A DNA stretch of 64,000 nucleotides from Phaeosaccion multiseriatum (GCA_965112735.1 OZ218962.1:1426001-1490000), one strand, 5' to 3'; shown: positions 10,109 to 21,700, counted from the stretch's first letter. The notes: generated by a model not told the origin, from the letters alone. Made by a program: numbers and translations.

Positions 10109-13100
10109 ATGCAGCAACAGCGGCCGCAGCGGCAGCAGAATCAGCAGAATCAGCAGCAGCAGCAACAGCATGCAATGACTGATAGGATGAGCAGCGTGAG
10201 CAGCTCCTGGGATGCGCTCTTGGAGCAGAGCAAGGATCTCAATGCCGGCCATGAGAAGGACTTTCTCCGGCCCCTGTCGCGCAGCGTGCATGGTCTGCAG
10301 ACGGCAGGCATGGCCATGGCCGTGGATGAGGGGATGGATCCGGATGCGGAGCATAAGGCCAGGGGACTGCTTGCCCAGAGCGTGGACACAAGTAAGATCA
10401 TGTCCTCTCCTCCCTCGCGTCCACACCCATGCTGAAAAAGAACCCCCAATGCTGTTGGTCTTCTGCCTCTCCTGCTGCTACTGCTACTGCTAATTACAGA
10501 GAAACTAGACCGCGACGTGCGTCAGCTCACGCTGCAGGCTATGCACGAGTCGTCCGAGCCTCTCGGAGATACTGACATTTACAGATATCTGGAGCACCAC
10601 CACGAGGCCATCGTGCACGGGGCCATCCAAGACGCCAAGGCGGCCGCAGAGAGGAACGCGCTGCAGCGGCAGAGAGAGTGGGAGTGGGAGGACTGGAGGA
10701 AGGCCAAGGAAAGGCTGATGAGGGACTTGGGGCAAAAGGTAGGGAGAGAAGGGAAGAGAAGGAGCCGATCAATCTGTCCACACAACACACACCCAGCTCC
10801 AAAGCTCCAAGCTCATGACGGCTTAATCCCCCCCCCGCCTTTCGCTCTTGACGTTGTAGACTGGGTCATGGTCGGCCGACACATATGCGCACAGCGCCGC
10901 GGATGAGTACGGAGACCTACCTCTGGCTCTGCCGCAGCCTCCGCCACACACGCCCGCCAGCATCCAAAGCAAGGTAAGACTAAGACGAAGAGCCTCTTGT
11001 TTGCCTGCCCCCCGTGTGCGCGGCGTGGAGCAACAGCTATTGACGCCCACCCCCCCTCTTTCCTTCCCCTTTCTGCACTCTTGCCTATCCCGTCCTCACC
11101 AGTTGACGGAGCCCCTCAAGGCGTATGCTCTGGTGGTGAGGGCCTTGAACAAGCACGACTTGTCGGCCAAAGGCAAGGCCAAATACGCTATCCTCGCCAA
11201 CTTTGCACAGGTCGCCAAGGAGCAGGTGCGATGAATGAACGAGGGGGGGGGGGGATCCTACCGACTATTCCGTTCTAGTCCTGTCGAGGAGGGCCTACTG
11301 ACCACTCCCTTTCGCCGCTCCTTTCCTCTCTCCTCTCTCTTGGCAGGTGCCGAGAGGGGCTCCGCGCGAGTCTCCACAGAACGGGTGCGAGAGGGCGTGG
11401 CGGCTACTGCAGTCGATGTTGGAGGGCACGAGTCGGTACGTGCGCAAACGAAGGGGAGAGGGAGGGGGTTGTCTCGTTGTGCTGTTGCTTCCCCTCCCCT
11501 CTACACCACTCAACACACCCCTCGATACCCCCCGATACAAAACTCTCCCCTTCCTCTCCTGCGGGCCGGCAGGGCGGCGGTGGAGGGGGAGAGCATGGAG
11601 GCTCGGAAGGTCCGTCTGGCCGAGGGGACGGTGCAGTACCTCGCTCAGCAGATGCGCTCCGTCGTCGAGCACAAGGTAGAGCTCGCCATGGCCTCTGGTA
11701 GACTCATCGCAGGACCGGCAGGAGGGGTGGCTCCTGGCTTGCTGGGACAGGTGCAGTGCTACGTGGAGCTGTTGCGTCTGTCGGAGGGGCAGCTGGCGCA
11801 GTCGGCCATGCTGGATGGTCTGCCGCTGTGGCCCCAGGTGTACTGGTGCTTGCGCTGCGGCGGGCAGAAGGAGGCACTGGAGCTGGTGGGGCAGGCCGTG
11901 AGGCGGGGCGTGTCGGACAACGCGCTGAGAGTGGTGTACAACCTGCTGGGCAGAGACGCGCGCCAACGGGACTTTGAGGATTGCCGGACCATCTACTTCC
12001 GGCACAAACAAGGCACCGGTGGTGGTGGTGGCACCGGCCCTGCTGCCGACCCCTACCGGCAAATGGTGCTTAATCTCCTCGTGCTGGAGGACTCGTCGGG
12101 TCCGGATGCGCTGGCTCTGGTGAACAAGATTGAGGGCTATATGTGGTTCCTCCTGTGGTTCGTTGTCAAGCAAGCCGACATGGTGAGTGCGGAAGGAAGG
12201 AAGGAAGGAAGGACGTGCATGACACACATACTGCGTGCGTGGGTTTGGACGAGGAACCCCACCCTCTTCTTCCTCCTCTTTCTCCTTTTCCCCCTCCTGC
12301 TGCTTCTGTGCCACTGTTACTGCTGCACTTGCTTTCCCTTCGCACCCCTTAAACCTTCCGTAGAACCCCCAAACCTCACTGATCTCCCCCCCCCCCCCAC
12401 AACCCCCGGCAGGAGGAGCTTTCGGGTCCTCGCTACAACCTCGAAGATCTGCAGACCAAGCTGGTGCAGTGGGGCCCTGGGCACTTCGACAAGCAGCGCC
12501 TCAACCCGTGGGGTTACGTGCTGCCTCTGTTCATGTCGCAGCAGTTCTCGCTCGGTGTGCGCTACCTCTTCCACTACGGCCTCGTGCCCGAAGCGGTCCA
12601 CTTCTCCATCGGCCTGCAGTACCATGGGGTCTTTGAGTCTGGGGGAGGGGGAAGGGGGCCCGACGGAGAGGGAGGAGGAGACAAGAGCCAAGCTCTGCTG
12701 ATGATGCAGGACAGGGACGCTCTCTCCTCTACACCCTCCTCCGCGCCGCCAATGTCCGACGAGGCTCAGCGGGACTTTGCCGCCATCGTTACGGGCTACG
12801 CGGAGGAGCTGCAGGCCTCGGATCCGGAGGTGTGTGTGGAGTACATGCTGAGGCTGCATGGCGCCGGGCCCAGGGCGGCGGAGATGTTTGGAAACGCCGT
12901 GGAGAAGCTGCTGCTGCAGACCGAGCACATCTCTATCCTAGCAGGTTGGTTTGTACGATGAAAGAGAAAGAGTGCATCTCTCTGTCTGCCTGTCTGTGTA
13001 TGTGGATGATTCGTTCCCCAGCGTTCTGTACTCGCAGGTTCTTGAGATGAAAGGGGTGGACGTGTATGATGGGTGTCGGGAAGCACAGGCTCATATCCTT

Positions 13101-13917
13101 GTGTGTGTATGTATGTGTGACAGGGGACATTCGCGAGGACGGGGAGCGGCTCTGCACAGGCAAGCTCGACGAGTACCTCTCCCCCGGGGATGTGCAGTCC
13201 TGCTTGCTCCGGGCGGCCAACACAGCCGGCAAGCACGGCAGAGCAGACAAGTGCATTGCCCTGTACGAGCTCGGGGAGGATTTCGAGGCTGTGTTGCGCT
13301 GCTTCAACGAGCAGCTGGGTCTCGTGCTCGTGCCCGCTCCTCCCATGGCCTTGCTTACGCCAGGGGTGGCCCCTGCGGCGGAGGAGCGCAAGCATTGGAT
13401 GGACTTGGCAAAGGCCTTCTTCCATCGGTACCTCGAGTCCTCGGGCGGGCAGGCCTCTTCCTACGTGGTGCGGCGGCTGAGGGACCAGCACGCCGGCACC
13501 ACCTTCCAAATCCTGCTCAACCTGGCGTGGTTCTTTGACATGGTGTTGGCGGAGCAGTGGGAGCGTGCGATCAAGGTGTTGGACGGGTTGGACCTGCTGC
13601 CTTTGGACGATGCTTCATGCACGGCCCAAAAGGTGGCGTTTGCACAGCTTGATGGCAGCGTCAAAGACAACTTCCACCACGTCATTTTCCACGCCATGGA
13701 GTGCCTGTGCCACTTGCACACCAAGGTCAAGAGGGAATGGGCCGCCACGGTGCGGGGCTCGCACATCCGACCGGAGCAGCAGGAGGGCTCCGAGCACGAG
13801 TTGATGGGCCTGAGGAATCGAGCCTCCGCCCTCGTCACCTTCACGGGGCTGCTCAGGCACTACTTGCCGGCCGACATTATGGCCAGGGTAGGCGAGCTCG
13901 AGGTAAACATGATGTGA
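10109..13917 (+). CDS. Nuclear pore complex protein NUP93/NIC96, 8 exons
   Basis: Exons 10109-10391, 10500-10738, 10860-10973, 11103-11225, 11347-11435, 11573-12182, 12413-12944, 13124-13917; 2784 bp, 927 aa. NUP93/Nic96 is the linker scaffold of the inner ring of the nuclear pore. Supporting sequence: a Gln-rich N-terminus, the SSWDALLEQSKDL segment, the KLDRDVRQL stretch followed by YRYLEHHHEAIVHGAI (typical of the family's N-terminal helix), then an all-helical body with YWCLRCGGQKEAL, WGYVLPLFMSQQFSLGVRYL, GDIREDGERLCTGKLDEYLS and a short C-terminus ending ELEVNMM that resembles the family end. A second ATG (10173) after the Gln run is an alternative start. The Gly-rich insertions in exons 6 and 7 look like disordered loops. 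Length is close to human NUP93 (about 820) plus these inserts. Confidence 0.9.
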
Positions 13918-14413
13918 TATGAGTGAGGACTCGCAAGTCACTGAGCGAGCGTTGGGCACCCGTTCTGGGCTGCGTCACGAAGGTTCTCTCTCTCTCCCTC
14001 TCTCTCTGAGGGTACTGGTGGTGGGTGACGCCGCTAGAGCACGAGGAAAGCGGTAGACGCATCCATCTGGCTCTGTGCTGGGCAACCCGCAGTACTCCAG
14101 TTGTTCCAAACATAGTATAATATACACCAAAAGGAGAAAGAAGCAAGAACGAGAAGGGGGGGGGGGGCTTCAATTTCAACCCCTAACGTGCTATCTGCTA
14201 TCTGCTATCGCCGGCGCCAGCCGGCATGTCGATAGCACGTCAGGGGTATTGGGGGAAAGAGGAAAGAATAAGATATCGAAAGATACTTTACCCATATGCT
14301 TTTTGGCGCAAATTTGATATCCAAATTTGTCACGTTCCCCAAAAATCCCCCTTACTTTTTTGCCCACTGCCACTGCCCGTGCTTGATACAAATTAAGTAG
14401 CAGCTTGCTCACC
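13918..14413. other. Intergenic region between NUP93 and RTX gene
   Basis: 496 bases, both neighbours on the plus strand. Holds one short inverted-repeat element (14179-14247) and G/C runs. The last 100 bases before the RTX start are T-rich with several poly-pyrimidine stretches. No gene is seen. Confidence 0.5.
14179..14247. mobile_element. MITE-like element A (CCCCTGAC family)
   Basis: A 69-bp element bounded by inverted repeats: left end ACCCCTAACGTGCTATC (14179-14195) and right end complementary at 16 of 17 positions (14231-14247). The interior carries CTATCTGCTATC units and a CCGGCGCCAGCCGG palindrome. It shares ends with the elements near 26.9, 37.6 and 46.9 kb. It has no coding capacity. 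Confidence 0.65.
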
Positions 14414-16110
14414 ATGAAGGCCGGCCTCTTCCTCTTTGGAGCTTTGTCCCTCTTCGCAACGTGTGCGGCTGAAGACATTACTGGGGATGCGAATAACAAC
14501 GAGCTGACTGGAGGAGACGAGGACGATGTGATTAGGGGGGAGGGGGGAGAGGACATGTGAGTTGGTGAGGAGGAGCGTGAGCTCTGCTTCTGCTGCTTGC
14601 TGCTGGTCCTGCTCCGCACACTCACTCGGCTCTCTGCTTGGCTTTCGCTTGCATCAGCATCTTAGGTGGAGGGGGGGATGACAGACTCTACGGTGGCGAC
14701 GGCTCAGACTTGTGAGTGGAAGAGGGTGGGTAGGTCGCCTTGATTTGAAGCCGCTAACACGCTATAATGTATTTATTCCAGCGTCTCTGGAGGAGAGGGA
14801 TCAGACTACATCAATGTGTCAGGCTCGGGCGTCAACGAACTGCTTGGCGGCGAAGGAAACGACGTTGTCGTGGGAGGAGAGGGACTGGATCGGTGAGAGA
14901 GAGAGAGAGGGGGGAAGACTCGCTACTCCTTCCGCGGCCCTTCCTCACTCCTATACTCTCCCTCAGAATTGATGGCGGGGAAGGCAACGACGAGCTGGAC
15001 GGAGGCGCAGGCAACAACGAGATCTTCGGGGACGTTGGGGATGACGTGCTGGAGGGAGGAACAGGAGACGGTCAGTGCAGAACAGCAGCTGCGAAACATC
15101 TCCCCATTCCTTGGCTAATTGTCTCTTCCTCCTTGTCTGACAACAGAGTATCTGCTGGGAGAGTACGGAGACGGTAAGCTGCTGAAAGGTGTGCCGAAAC
15201 TCTTACACATCTCGTCTCGCTGACCACCCGTTTGCTGCTTGCTTCTCCTTCCTCTCATGGCCCTCTGCAGACATTGTGAGGGGTGGCGACGGTGCAGGTA
15301 CGACGCTTTTGTATTTGTCCCTTGCCACCACTCGGGTACGCTCTTTCTAACTTCATTCCCCCACCCCCCTCTCTCTCTCTCCCCCTCTCCCCCTCTCCCT
15401 CTCTGTGTGTGTATGCGTGTGTGTGCTCGCTTCGTGGTGCCAGACATGATAACGGGCAGTGACGGAAACGACAGGCTGTACGGTCAAGGAGGGGCCGATT
15501 CCATGTACGGAGGAGACGGATCGGTACGTGTGTGCGTTTGCTCGCCCCCTCCCCCTTCTCTATTCTCATGTCCCGTGTCCGTCCCTCTCACCCTCAGGAT
15601 CTACTCGTGGGTGGGGAAGGGGAAGACTACTTGTACGGCAGCGGTGGAGACGGTAAGAGAGGGGAGAAAGGCGTTGCTGTTGAGTAGGGCCTCAGACAAA
15701 GAAATAGCCCTGAGTTCAGAGAGGGAGGAGTCAAGGCAGTGTTGAGTGTGGCCCCAGACAAGGTAATAGCACTGAGTTTCACGCGCCTTCTCTTGCTTCT
15801 AGATACCCTCCGCGGGGGAGAGGGTAAGGACAAGCTCAGCGGCGGGGAGGGCGCAGACCGCTTCGTCCTCGGTGCCTACGGGGCATCATCAGAGGTTAGC
15901 AAGGCAGGAGTGATTATCTCGTTGGAGGTACGGTTGTGTGAAGCTCCACTCTAATGGCACTGCGCCGTTGTCCTTCCTCCCTTCCCCTTCCGACAGACGG
16001 ACACCATTCTGGACTTTGACGCTGACTCTGGGGACGTGCTCTGCCTGCCCGAGGACAACACCTTCGAAGACCTCGACTTCATGCAGGTGAGCAAACACAA
16101 CAACGAAAAG

Positions 16111-16169
<59 letters not shown>

Positions 16170-16591
16170 GACTTTGCTGTGGAATCGATCAAGCTTGACC
16201 CAGCCTAAAGGATGGTGTGACAATACACCTAACCCACGATCTCTCCCTCTCCTGCTGCCTGCAGGCTTCGAATGACACACAGGTGATGGACAAGGACGGC
16301 AACACGGTGGCTCTACTGCTCGGAGTCGACATGGAGGTCTTGACCGAGTCGGTCTTCGCGGACTGTAGCGACATCCCCGATGGCGTGGAAGAAGATGAGG
16401 AAGGCGAGGATGAAGTAGACGAGGCAGTGGACCCAACAACCTCGTCAAAGAGCAGCAACAAGGGCCTCAGCGACGGCGAAACAGCGGGCGTCGTCGTGGG
16501 AGTAGGGGCCGGCGTGCTGTTGATTGGAGGAATCGTGTATGCCGCTACTAAGAAGACTACTCCAAGCGGCGGCAATGCAAACGTCGTCTAA
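14414..16591 (+). CDS. RTX-type calcium-repeat type I membrane protein, 11 exons
   Basis: Exons 14414-14556, 14658-14711, 14782-14892, 14967-15070, 15147-15173, 15271-15297, 15444-15523, 15598-15652, 15803-15927, 15997-16086, 16265-16591; 1143 bp, 380 aa. It begins with a signal peptide (MKAGLFLFGALSLFATCAA), then a long series of glycine/aspartate nonapeptides of the GGxGxDxLx type (GGGGDDRLYGG, GGEGNDVVVGG, GGEGNDELDGG, GSDGNDRLYGQ, GGEGKDKLSGG). In bacterial RTX proteins these bind Ca2+ in a parallel beta-roll. A DTILDFDADSGDVL segment follows, as in the C-terminal cap of RTX domains. The protein ends with an acidic stalk and one membrane helix (AGVVVGVGAGVLLIGGIVYA) plus a short basic tail. 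Probably at the cell surface or an endomembrane. No toxin or enzyme domain is present. Exons 5 and 6 are 27 bp, one repeat each. Confidence 0.85.
15362..15403. repeat. (CT)n/(CCCT)n tract in RTX intron
   Basis: Pyrimidine simple sequence in the intron before exon 7; likely serves as its polypyrimidine tract. Confidence 0.6.
16109..16169. repeat. (AC)n microsatellite in RTX last intron
   Basis: About 28 AC dinucleotides in the intron between exons 10 and 11. Confidence 0.85.
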
Positions 16592-17580
16592 GTCGGGACA
16601 CGAGGATCAAGGGGGACAAGTAGTGTCCTAGGGGCTTACCCCCCCCGGCACCGCCCAATTTTGGGGAATGGCCAGCAAAAAAGAAAGGTGTTGGTACAGG
16701 AGCCCAATAGAGAGTAGTCTAGTCATAATAATACAATAATGAGAAATAGGGATGAGAGGTAAGAGCCCTTTGAAGAGAGTCGCGTTTCGATTGAGTTTCT
16801 CTGGCTTCTGGCCTGGGTTAGGAGGAGCCTCTGTGGGGATTGCATGAGATTGCGGCGAGCCCTAAGGGGTTCGGCCCATTCCTTCCTCTTCGTACCCCCC
16901 TCCTCGCGCGCAGCAGCCCTGACCCTACGTGACGTGGTCCTCAGAGCTCGTCTGGGTCCATGCCCTTCTCAATGGTCTACACTCAGTGTCTGCAGGCTAA
17001 ACCTCTGAGGAGGCGACGGCTGGTATTGAAGCGCTCGTGAAGGCCAAAGCGCCGGAAAGGGAGAGAGGGGGGGGGGGGCGCTGGAGGACGTGTGAAGAAA
17101 GTCCTCCCCCGGTTCATCAAGAATGAAGGAGGTTGTGCCTCGCCTTCACATTCTTGGCCACAGAAAGTCGCACCCCTCCTCGGGGAATGGGGGTTTGCAT
17201 TATCACTTTGAGAAGAGCTCGGAGACCGTCGTCCCGCTCCTTCCGCTTCGTGCGTGCCCTCCTCAGTGCTGGCAGGTGGAAAATCTGATGGGGCCACGGC
17301 TGGGGGTTTCCAGGCTTGGCTTGAAGCGCGCTCCGTGCAGGCCAATACCGGGCAGGGGTGGGAGGTCCTCCTCCGCTCCCCTTGCTCGCAATAATCATTG
17401 AGGAAGTGAACTCCCCAAGCGGGCAACTGCCCGCCCAATGGAAGTGCAGTAGCTCAGTCCCGCGGAGTAGTAGGAGCACTAACATGGGTGATAGGGTGCC
17501 AACGCAGCTTTGTCAACAGCAACCCCCAACGCACATTTGCTGAGTGCCCCCCTCCTCGTCTTGTTGGGTGTTCAGCTTTC
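16592..17580. other. 989-bp convergent intergenic region
   Basis: Lies between the stops of the RTX gene (+) and the GT64 gene (-). It begins with a probable 3' UTR (A/T-rich 16725-16760). Open frames at 16983-17438 (-) and 17117-17485 (-) lack recognisable domains and plausible exon structure. Two loosely similar sequences starting TTGAAGCGC occur near 17026 and 17315, hinting at an old local duplication. I see no supportable gene. Confidence 0.45.
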
Positions 17581-18714
17581 TTACCACAGCCATGCTCTCG
17601 AGGCCGGCACGGCTTTGACGGATGACACTGTGAGAGGATACTGGCCCAGTTCCTTTGCAAAGTAGCTGATGCAGTTCCCGCGCTCTTCGAAATGCCCGCT
17701 TTTGGCACTGATCCCTCCCCCCCCCGAGTCCTTAATCGAGCCCTTGACCCAGACGGTCGATGCAGCGAGGGTATTCATGGCCACGACAAAGCTCATGGCA
17801 ATGTCTTCGCAATTCCGCCGATCGTCAATGTACTTGAGAACGTGCTGCGGCAGCGCCTCAAAGTACCGATCCAAGTGGTCCTTGTGCAAGAAACAGGCCT
17901 TGGTCAAGATAATGCTGTACGCCCCATTCCACCATGTGTACCACCACGAGCGGTACGAGTATCGCTGCGGTCCACCTTCTTTCGGGGGCCCTCTCTGCTG
18001 CGTCACGAGCCGAGGGACAAAGCCGACAGCTGCACGCGGTGCTGCTCTCCAGACGCTGAAGGCGAAGGACAGATCTTGGCACGATATGATCATGTCATCA
18101 TCCACGCTGAACACAGCCGCAGTACGTAGCGGCTGCTTGACAAGAAAGCGATTATTCAGACTGTCCGCCTCGTGCTTCTCAAACGTGACCTTCGTCCTGG
18201 CCCGCTCTTCAAATAGAGTCAGGGGCGGAGGATCAAAGTCTTGATCGCTCCAAACAACCTGGATCTCCTCCACTTCCTCGCACCCCGCCAGATGCTCCAC
18301 GCTCTTCTTCAGCAAGTCATTTCTGCGGAACGTGTTCATTCGAACGGTATACCTTTCGTATTCCACATCCAATGGAGCACTGGGGGATGCCACCCACACC
18401 ACAGCAGAGGTTTCTCCATGGGACACGGAGAACCCCACGTTCAAGCCGAGATACATGACTGACAAGGCCACAGCCAACGCCGCCATCACCACCAAGCACA
18501 CACCGCGCCGGGTCCTCCATGATTGCTGATGCTCTTTAAAGAAACGGGTGCTGTGGTTCTCCTTGCTACACCCACAAGCACCCTCCTCATCCCGCGAGAG
18601 TGCCCGCTTGTACGACCGGCTTCCCAGCATGACGAGGGCAAGAACGAGGGCAAGAACGGGACGGAAGGGTGATGAACTTGGAAGGGTGTGGGACTTCGAA
18701 TTCAGCGTCGCCAT
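17581..18714 (-). CDS. Exostosin-like glycosyltransferase, GT64 domain
   Basis: Single exon, 377 aa from the ATG at 18714. A frame open to 18792 has no ATG there, so 18714 is the first usable start. Two hydrophobic segments lie near the N-terminus: residues 18-30 (VLALVLALVMLG) and a stronger one about 70-94 (VCLVVMAALAVALSVMYLGL), consistent with a type II Golgi/ER membrane protein. The luminal catalytic part shows GT64 features: YTVRMNTFRRNDLLKKSVEH, IQVVWSDQD, FSVDDDMIIS (the DxD metal and nucleotide-sugar site), WWYTWWNGAYSIILTKACFL, the RNCEDIAM motif and a C-terminal GGGGISAKSGHFEERGNCI. In animals these enzymes transfer N-acetylhexosamine in heparan-type glycans; the substrate here is unknown. 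The exostosin GT47 half is absent. Confidence 0.87.
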   Translation of the reverse strand: MATLNSKSHTLPSSSPFRPVLALVLALVMLGSRSYKRALSRDEEGACGCSKENHSTRFFKEHQQSWRTRRGVCLVVMAALAVALSVMYLGLNVGFSVSHGETSAVVWVASPSAPLDVEYERYTVRMNTFRRNDLLKKSVEHLAGCEEVEEIQVVWSDQDFDPPPLTLFEERARTKVTFEKHEADSLNNRFLVKQPLRTAAVFSVDDDMIISCQDLSFAFSVWRAAPRAAVGFVPRLVTQQRGPPKEGGPQRYSYRSWWYTWWNGAYSIILTKACFLHKDHLDRYFEALPQHVLKYIDDRRNCEDIAMSFVVAMNTLAASTVWVKGSIKDSGGGGISAKSGHFEERGNCISYFAKELGQYPLTVSSVKAVPASRAWLW

Positions 18715-18793
18715 CTGTAGACCGCGGTTTCGAACATCTTTGGGCCCATCCTTGGTAATAAAAGTGCTTTCGAGCCGAGCGACAAGAAACAAA
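18715..18793. promoter_or_regulatory. 79-bp divergent promoter, GT64 / 864-aa gene
   Basis: The shortest divergent spacer in the window. It must hold both 5' UTRs, or the transcripts overlap. No motif was recognised. Confidence 0.45.
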
Positions 18794-21700
18794 ATGGAGG
18801 AAGCAATCTCCGTGCACCAGCAGCTACTGCAACAGCGCCGACTGTTACAGCAGAGAAATCAGCAACACTATCAACAGCAACTTCTGCTGCAGCGACATTT
18901 GCATGCGGCGGAGGGTCCGCTGGTCCCTTATCCCGCTGGCGCCTTGCCGTTCTCCCAGTCTCCTCTTGGACTGCTAAATCCATATGGAGGACAGCCAGCT
19001 GCTGCTGCCCCCCCTTTCAATCCATATGGAGGACAGCCAGCTGCTGCTGCCCCCCCTTTCTTCTTGGGTTTGAACCAATCGCCTCTCCAGTATCAGTCAC
19101 AGCTGCCGCCTTACCAGCCACAGCCACAGCTGCCTCCTTTTGTTCATGGGGGCTCCTCCTTTGCGGGGGCGCCGCGCCAAGAGCCTACGGAGGACGACGA
19201 TGCTGTAGCCAATCAGCAGCTGCATGCTTCTCAGCTCCGCAACGCTCTTTACCATGAGCATGTGAACAAGCTCCGCATGCTGCGTGCACAGCAGAACGGC
19301 GTCATGTTGAGGAAGCAGCTGAGCAGCGTGAAGGAGAAGGCGCAACAGCACTGGCAGGAGCAACAGCAGCAGCAGCAGCAGAAGCAGCAGCAGCAAGAGG
19401 AAGGCGCCATAGGAGGGGAATCCAGCTCAAATCAAGCACTAACTGAACAGGACGTTTTGGGTAGGCGTGACCCAGTACTGTCGCTGCTGTTGGGAAAGTT
19501 GGACGACATCCAAAGTCAGTTGGGCTCTGGGGAGCCACCTCCCAATCGCGCTGGAGACACGAGTGTAAAGCGAGGTCAGCAGCAACTGAGAAATGTGGCG
19601 AAGCTCGCCTCTACTATTAGCAAGGCAACAGCAGGCGCGGGTGGGGAAGAGCCAGATACCGCTGAGGAGGAGCAACACGCTGCAGGCAAGATGGAGCCTC
19701 ATGCGCCGGGGAAGGCGGAGTCAGCGCAGCCGGAGACACCGAGATTTTCTCTGGACAGCGCAGTGCAGAGCGCTATGCCACTTACAGCGGAAATGACGGA
19801 AAGTGCACCGATTGAAGATCAGATTCTCGGCTTGGGGGAGGAGATTTCGGGCTACATGAAAGGTATAAAAGAAGACGACGACGACGACGACGAGGGCGAG
19901 GAGCACAGAGAGAATGAGGGCGCGGCCGGCATCGATGATGCAAGTCAGGACAAGGAGTCCAAGAAAATTCGCAGTGAGAAGAGAGCGGCGCTCCGAAACC
20001 GTCTCATGACGCACGGGGTCAAAAGTTACCGGAAACCTCGCTGGCGTCTACAGGAGGAGGGAATTTTTTATCCTGCGGAGGACAAGCTTCTGCGCGGAAA
20101 GGCTTACCTGAAGGCTGCTGTGCTTGCTGTCATTGCTGTATGGACCCGCCCAAAGTTAGCAATGGAGCGTCGAAAAGAGCGAGGCCTTGCCAAAGACAAA
20201 GAAGATTTCAATTCGACCATCGGCATCTACTTGGACAGGTAAGTACGGGTGGGAGTTGCTCTCTTTTCGGGCTCTCTGTATTGAAATTGTATTGTCACCG
20301 CGTACGACTGAATGTCCTCTCCCTACAGGAGTCGCCGATGGATACAGCGCGCAGTGAAGGTCCCCATCTCCCACCTCCTGAACGACAACAACATTGACCT
20401 GCGCGTGGGGAGAGAGCAAGCGGAGGTCACTGCTGTTGGAAAGATTGCTCTCTTAGGACACGTTCAAAAACGTATGGACCGGCAATATGCGGAGACGCGC
20501 ATGTTACGACTGAAGGTAAGTGTCTGCTCCTCCTCCTCTTGCTGCTCCTCTTTGCCTCTTGTGTCTGATTGTTGCATTCAATGCGCTCAAACCTCAGGTA
20601 CACACCCGCGCTGTTGTGCAAGGCTTGACCAAGGAGCAGTTGCCGGATGACATTTCAAAGTTTCTCGTCTTTCTGGTGGCGGACGGAAATCACTTTCCCG
20701 AGGGATTTCTCTTCCCATCGGAAGTCAAAAAAATGGAGTTTGACAGATTTGGTTGCACACGATGGATGATTGACGTCATACCCGAGCCAGTCGAAGATGC
20801 TAAGTCTGTTGTGGAAGCCCATACCATCTACGACGTTTTGAAGGACGAGCAAGAACGATTGAGGAAACAGCGACGCAGTCTACTGACAGGGCTGGGAGAC
20901 AAGGAGTGGCTGTCGAGTAAGCAGGAAAAGCTACGTCCCATCTATCGCAGCGAGCAGACGGACAAAATCTTCAATGCGGAGCGTGTCGAAATGCTCGTGT
21001 TGAACTTCTTCGTCACACGAATTCTCATTCCGGAGCTCCTTTATCCTTGGTTGGGGGGTCAGTCCAAGGGGAAAGGGGTTAGACAGGGAACCCTGGCCCA
21101 TAATGCGCAGGTGAGAGAGGAAGAGAATGTATTTGAAGAGGGTTACACAAGGGTAGCTCATGGCTTTCGAGAAGGGTGGTAGTACATGGGTGGGTGGGGT
21201 GGGGTGGGGTAGCACAGAAGCTTCGATATTGATCGCATTTAAGCTGAAATGAATACTGAAAAACTGGTAGGGTAGGTAGGGGTGGCAGTGGATGGGTGGA
21301 TAGCTGTACGTGAGCCGAATAGGACGAGTCGCCGGCCGGCGGAGGGGTGTCTACTCCACTGCGGTAGTATCCCTCCCGCACTCACCTCAGGAACCCGAAC
21401 CTTGTCTTTTCGAACACGCAGGTACTTGCAAGTGTGCTGTACCGACTCGTCCGGAGGCTGAGGCCAGATCTCTTGCCCATTAACGACGCTACCTTGGAGC
21501 GGGATGGGCAGCAGGACTCACTCAAGAAGAAGAAGCTGTCCTCCGTCGACACCCCCGCCAATCCAGCACGGAGAAGGAGGTCTATGGATGCAGCTGTGGC
21601 CGCTGCGAATTCCCTCTTCAACGGCATCAGAGGAGGTACCAACAAGCAGGAGGTTGTACGGTCTTTAGAAGAGGTTGTGCGCACGGAGAGATTCTTCGGC

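Noticed and set aside
14414-16591. RTX gene as a bacterial toxin
   Set aside because: Only the calcium-binding repeats are shared. There is no pore-forming, acylated or protease domain and no secretion signal of the bacterial type; instead there are a signal peptide and a membrane anchor.
16983-17485. Minus-strand open frames in the region between RTX and GT64
   Set aside because: No domain, no consistent splice structure and no hydrophobic or compositional signal of a real protein.
17581-18792. Longer GT64 start at 18792
   Set aside because: The codon there is TTG, not ATG. The first ATG in frame is at 18714; the same correction applies to the KH-SAM gene (51170) and the ankyrin gene (29942).
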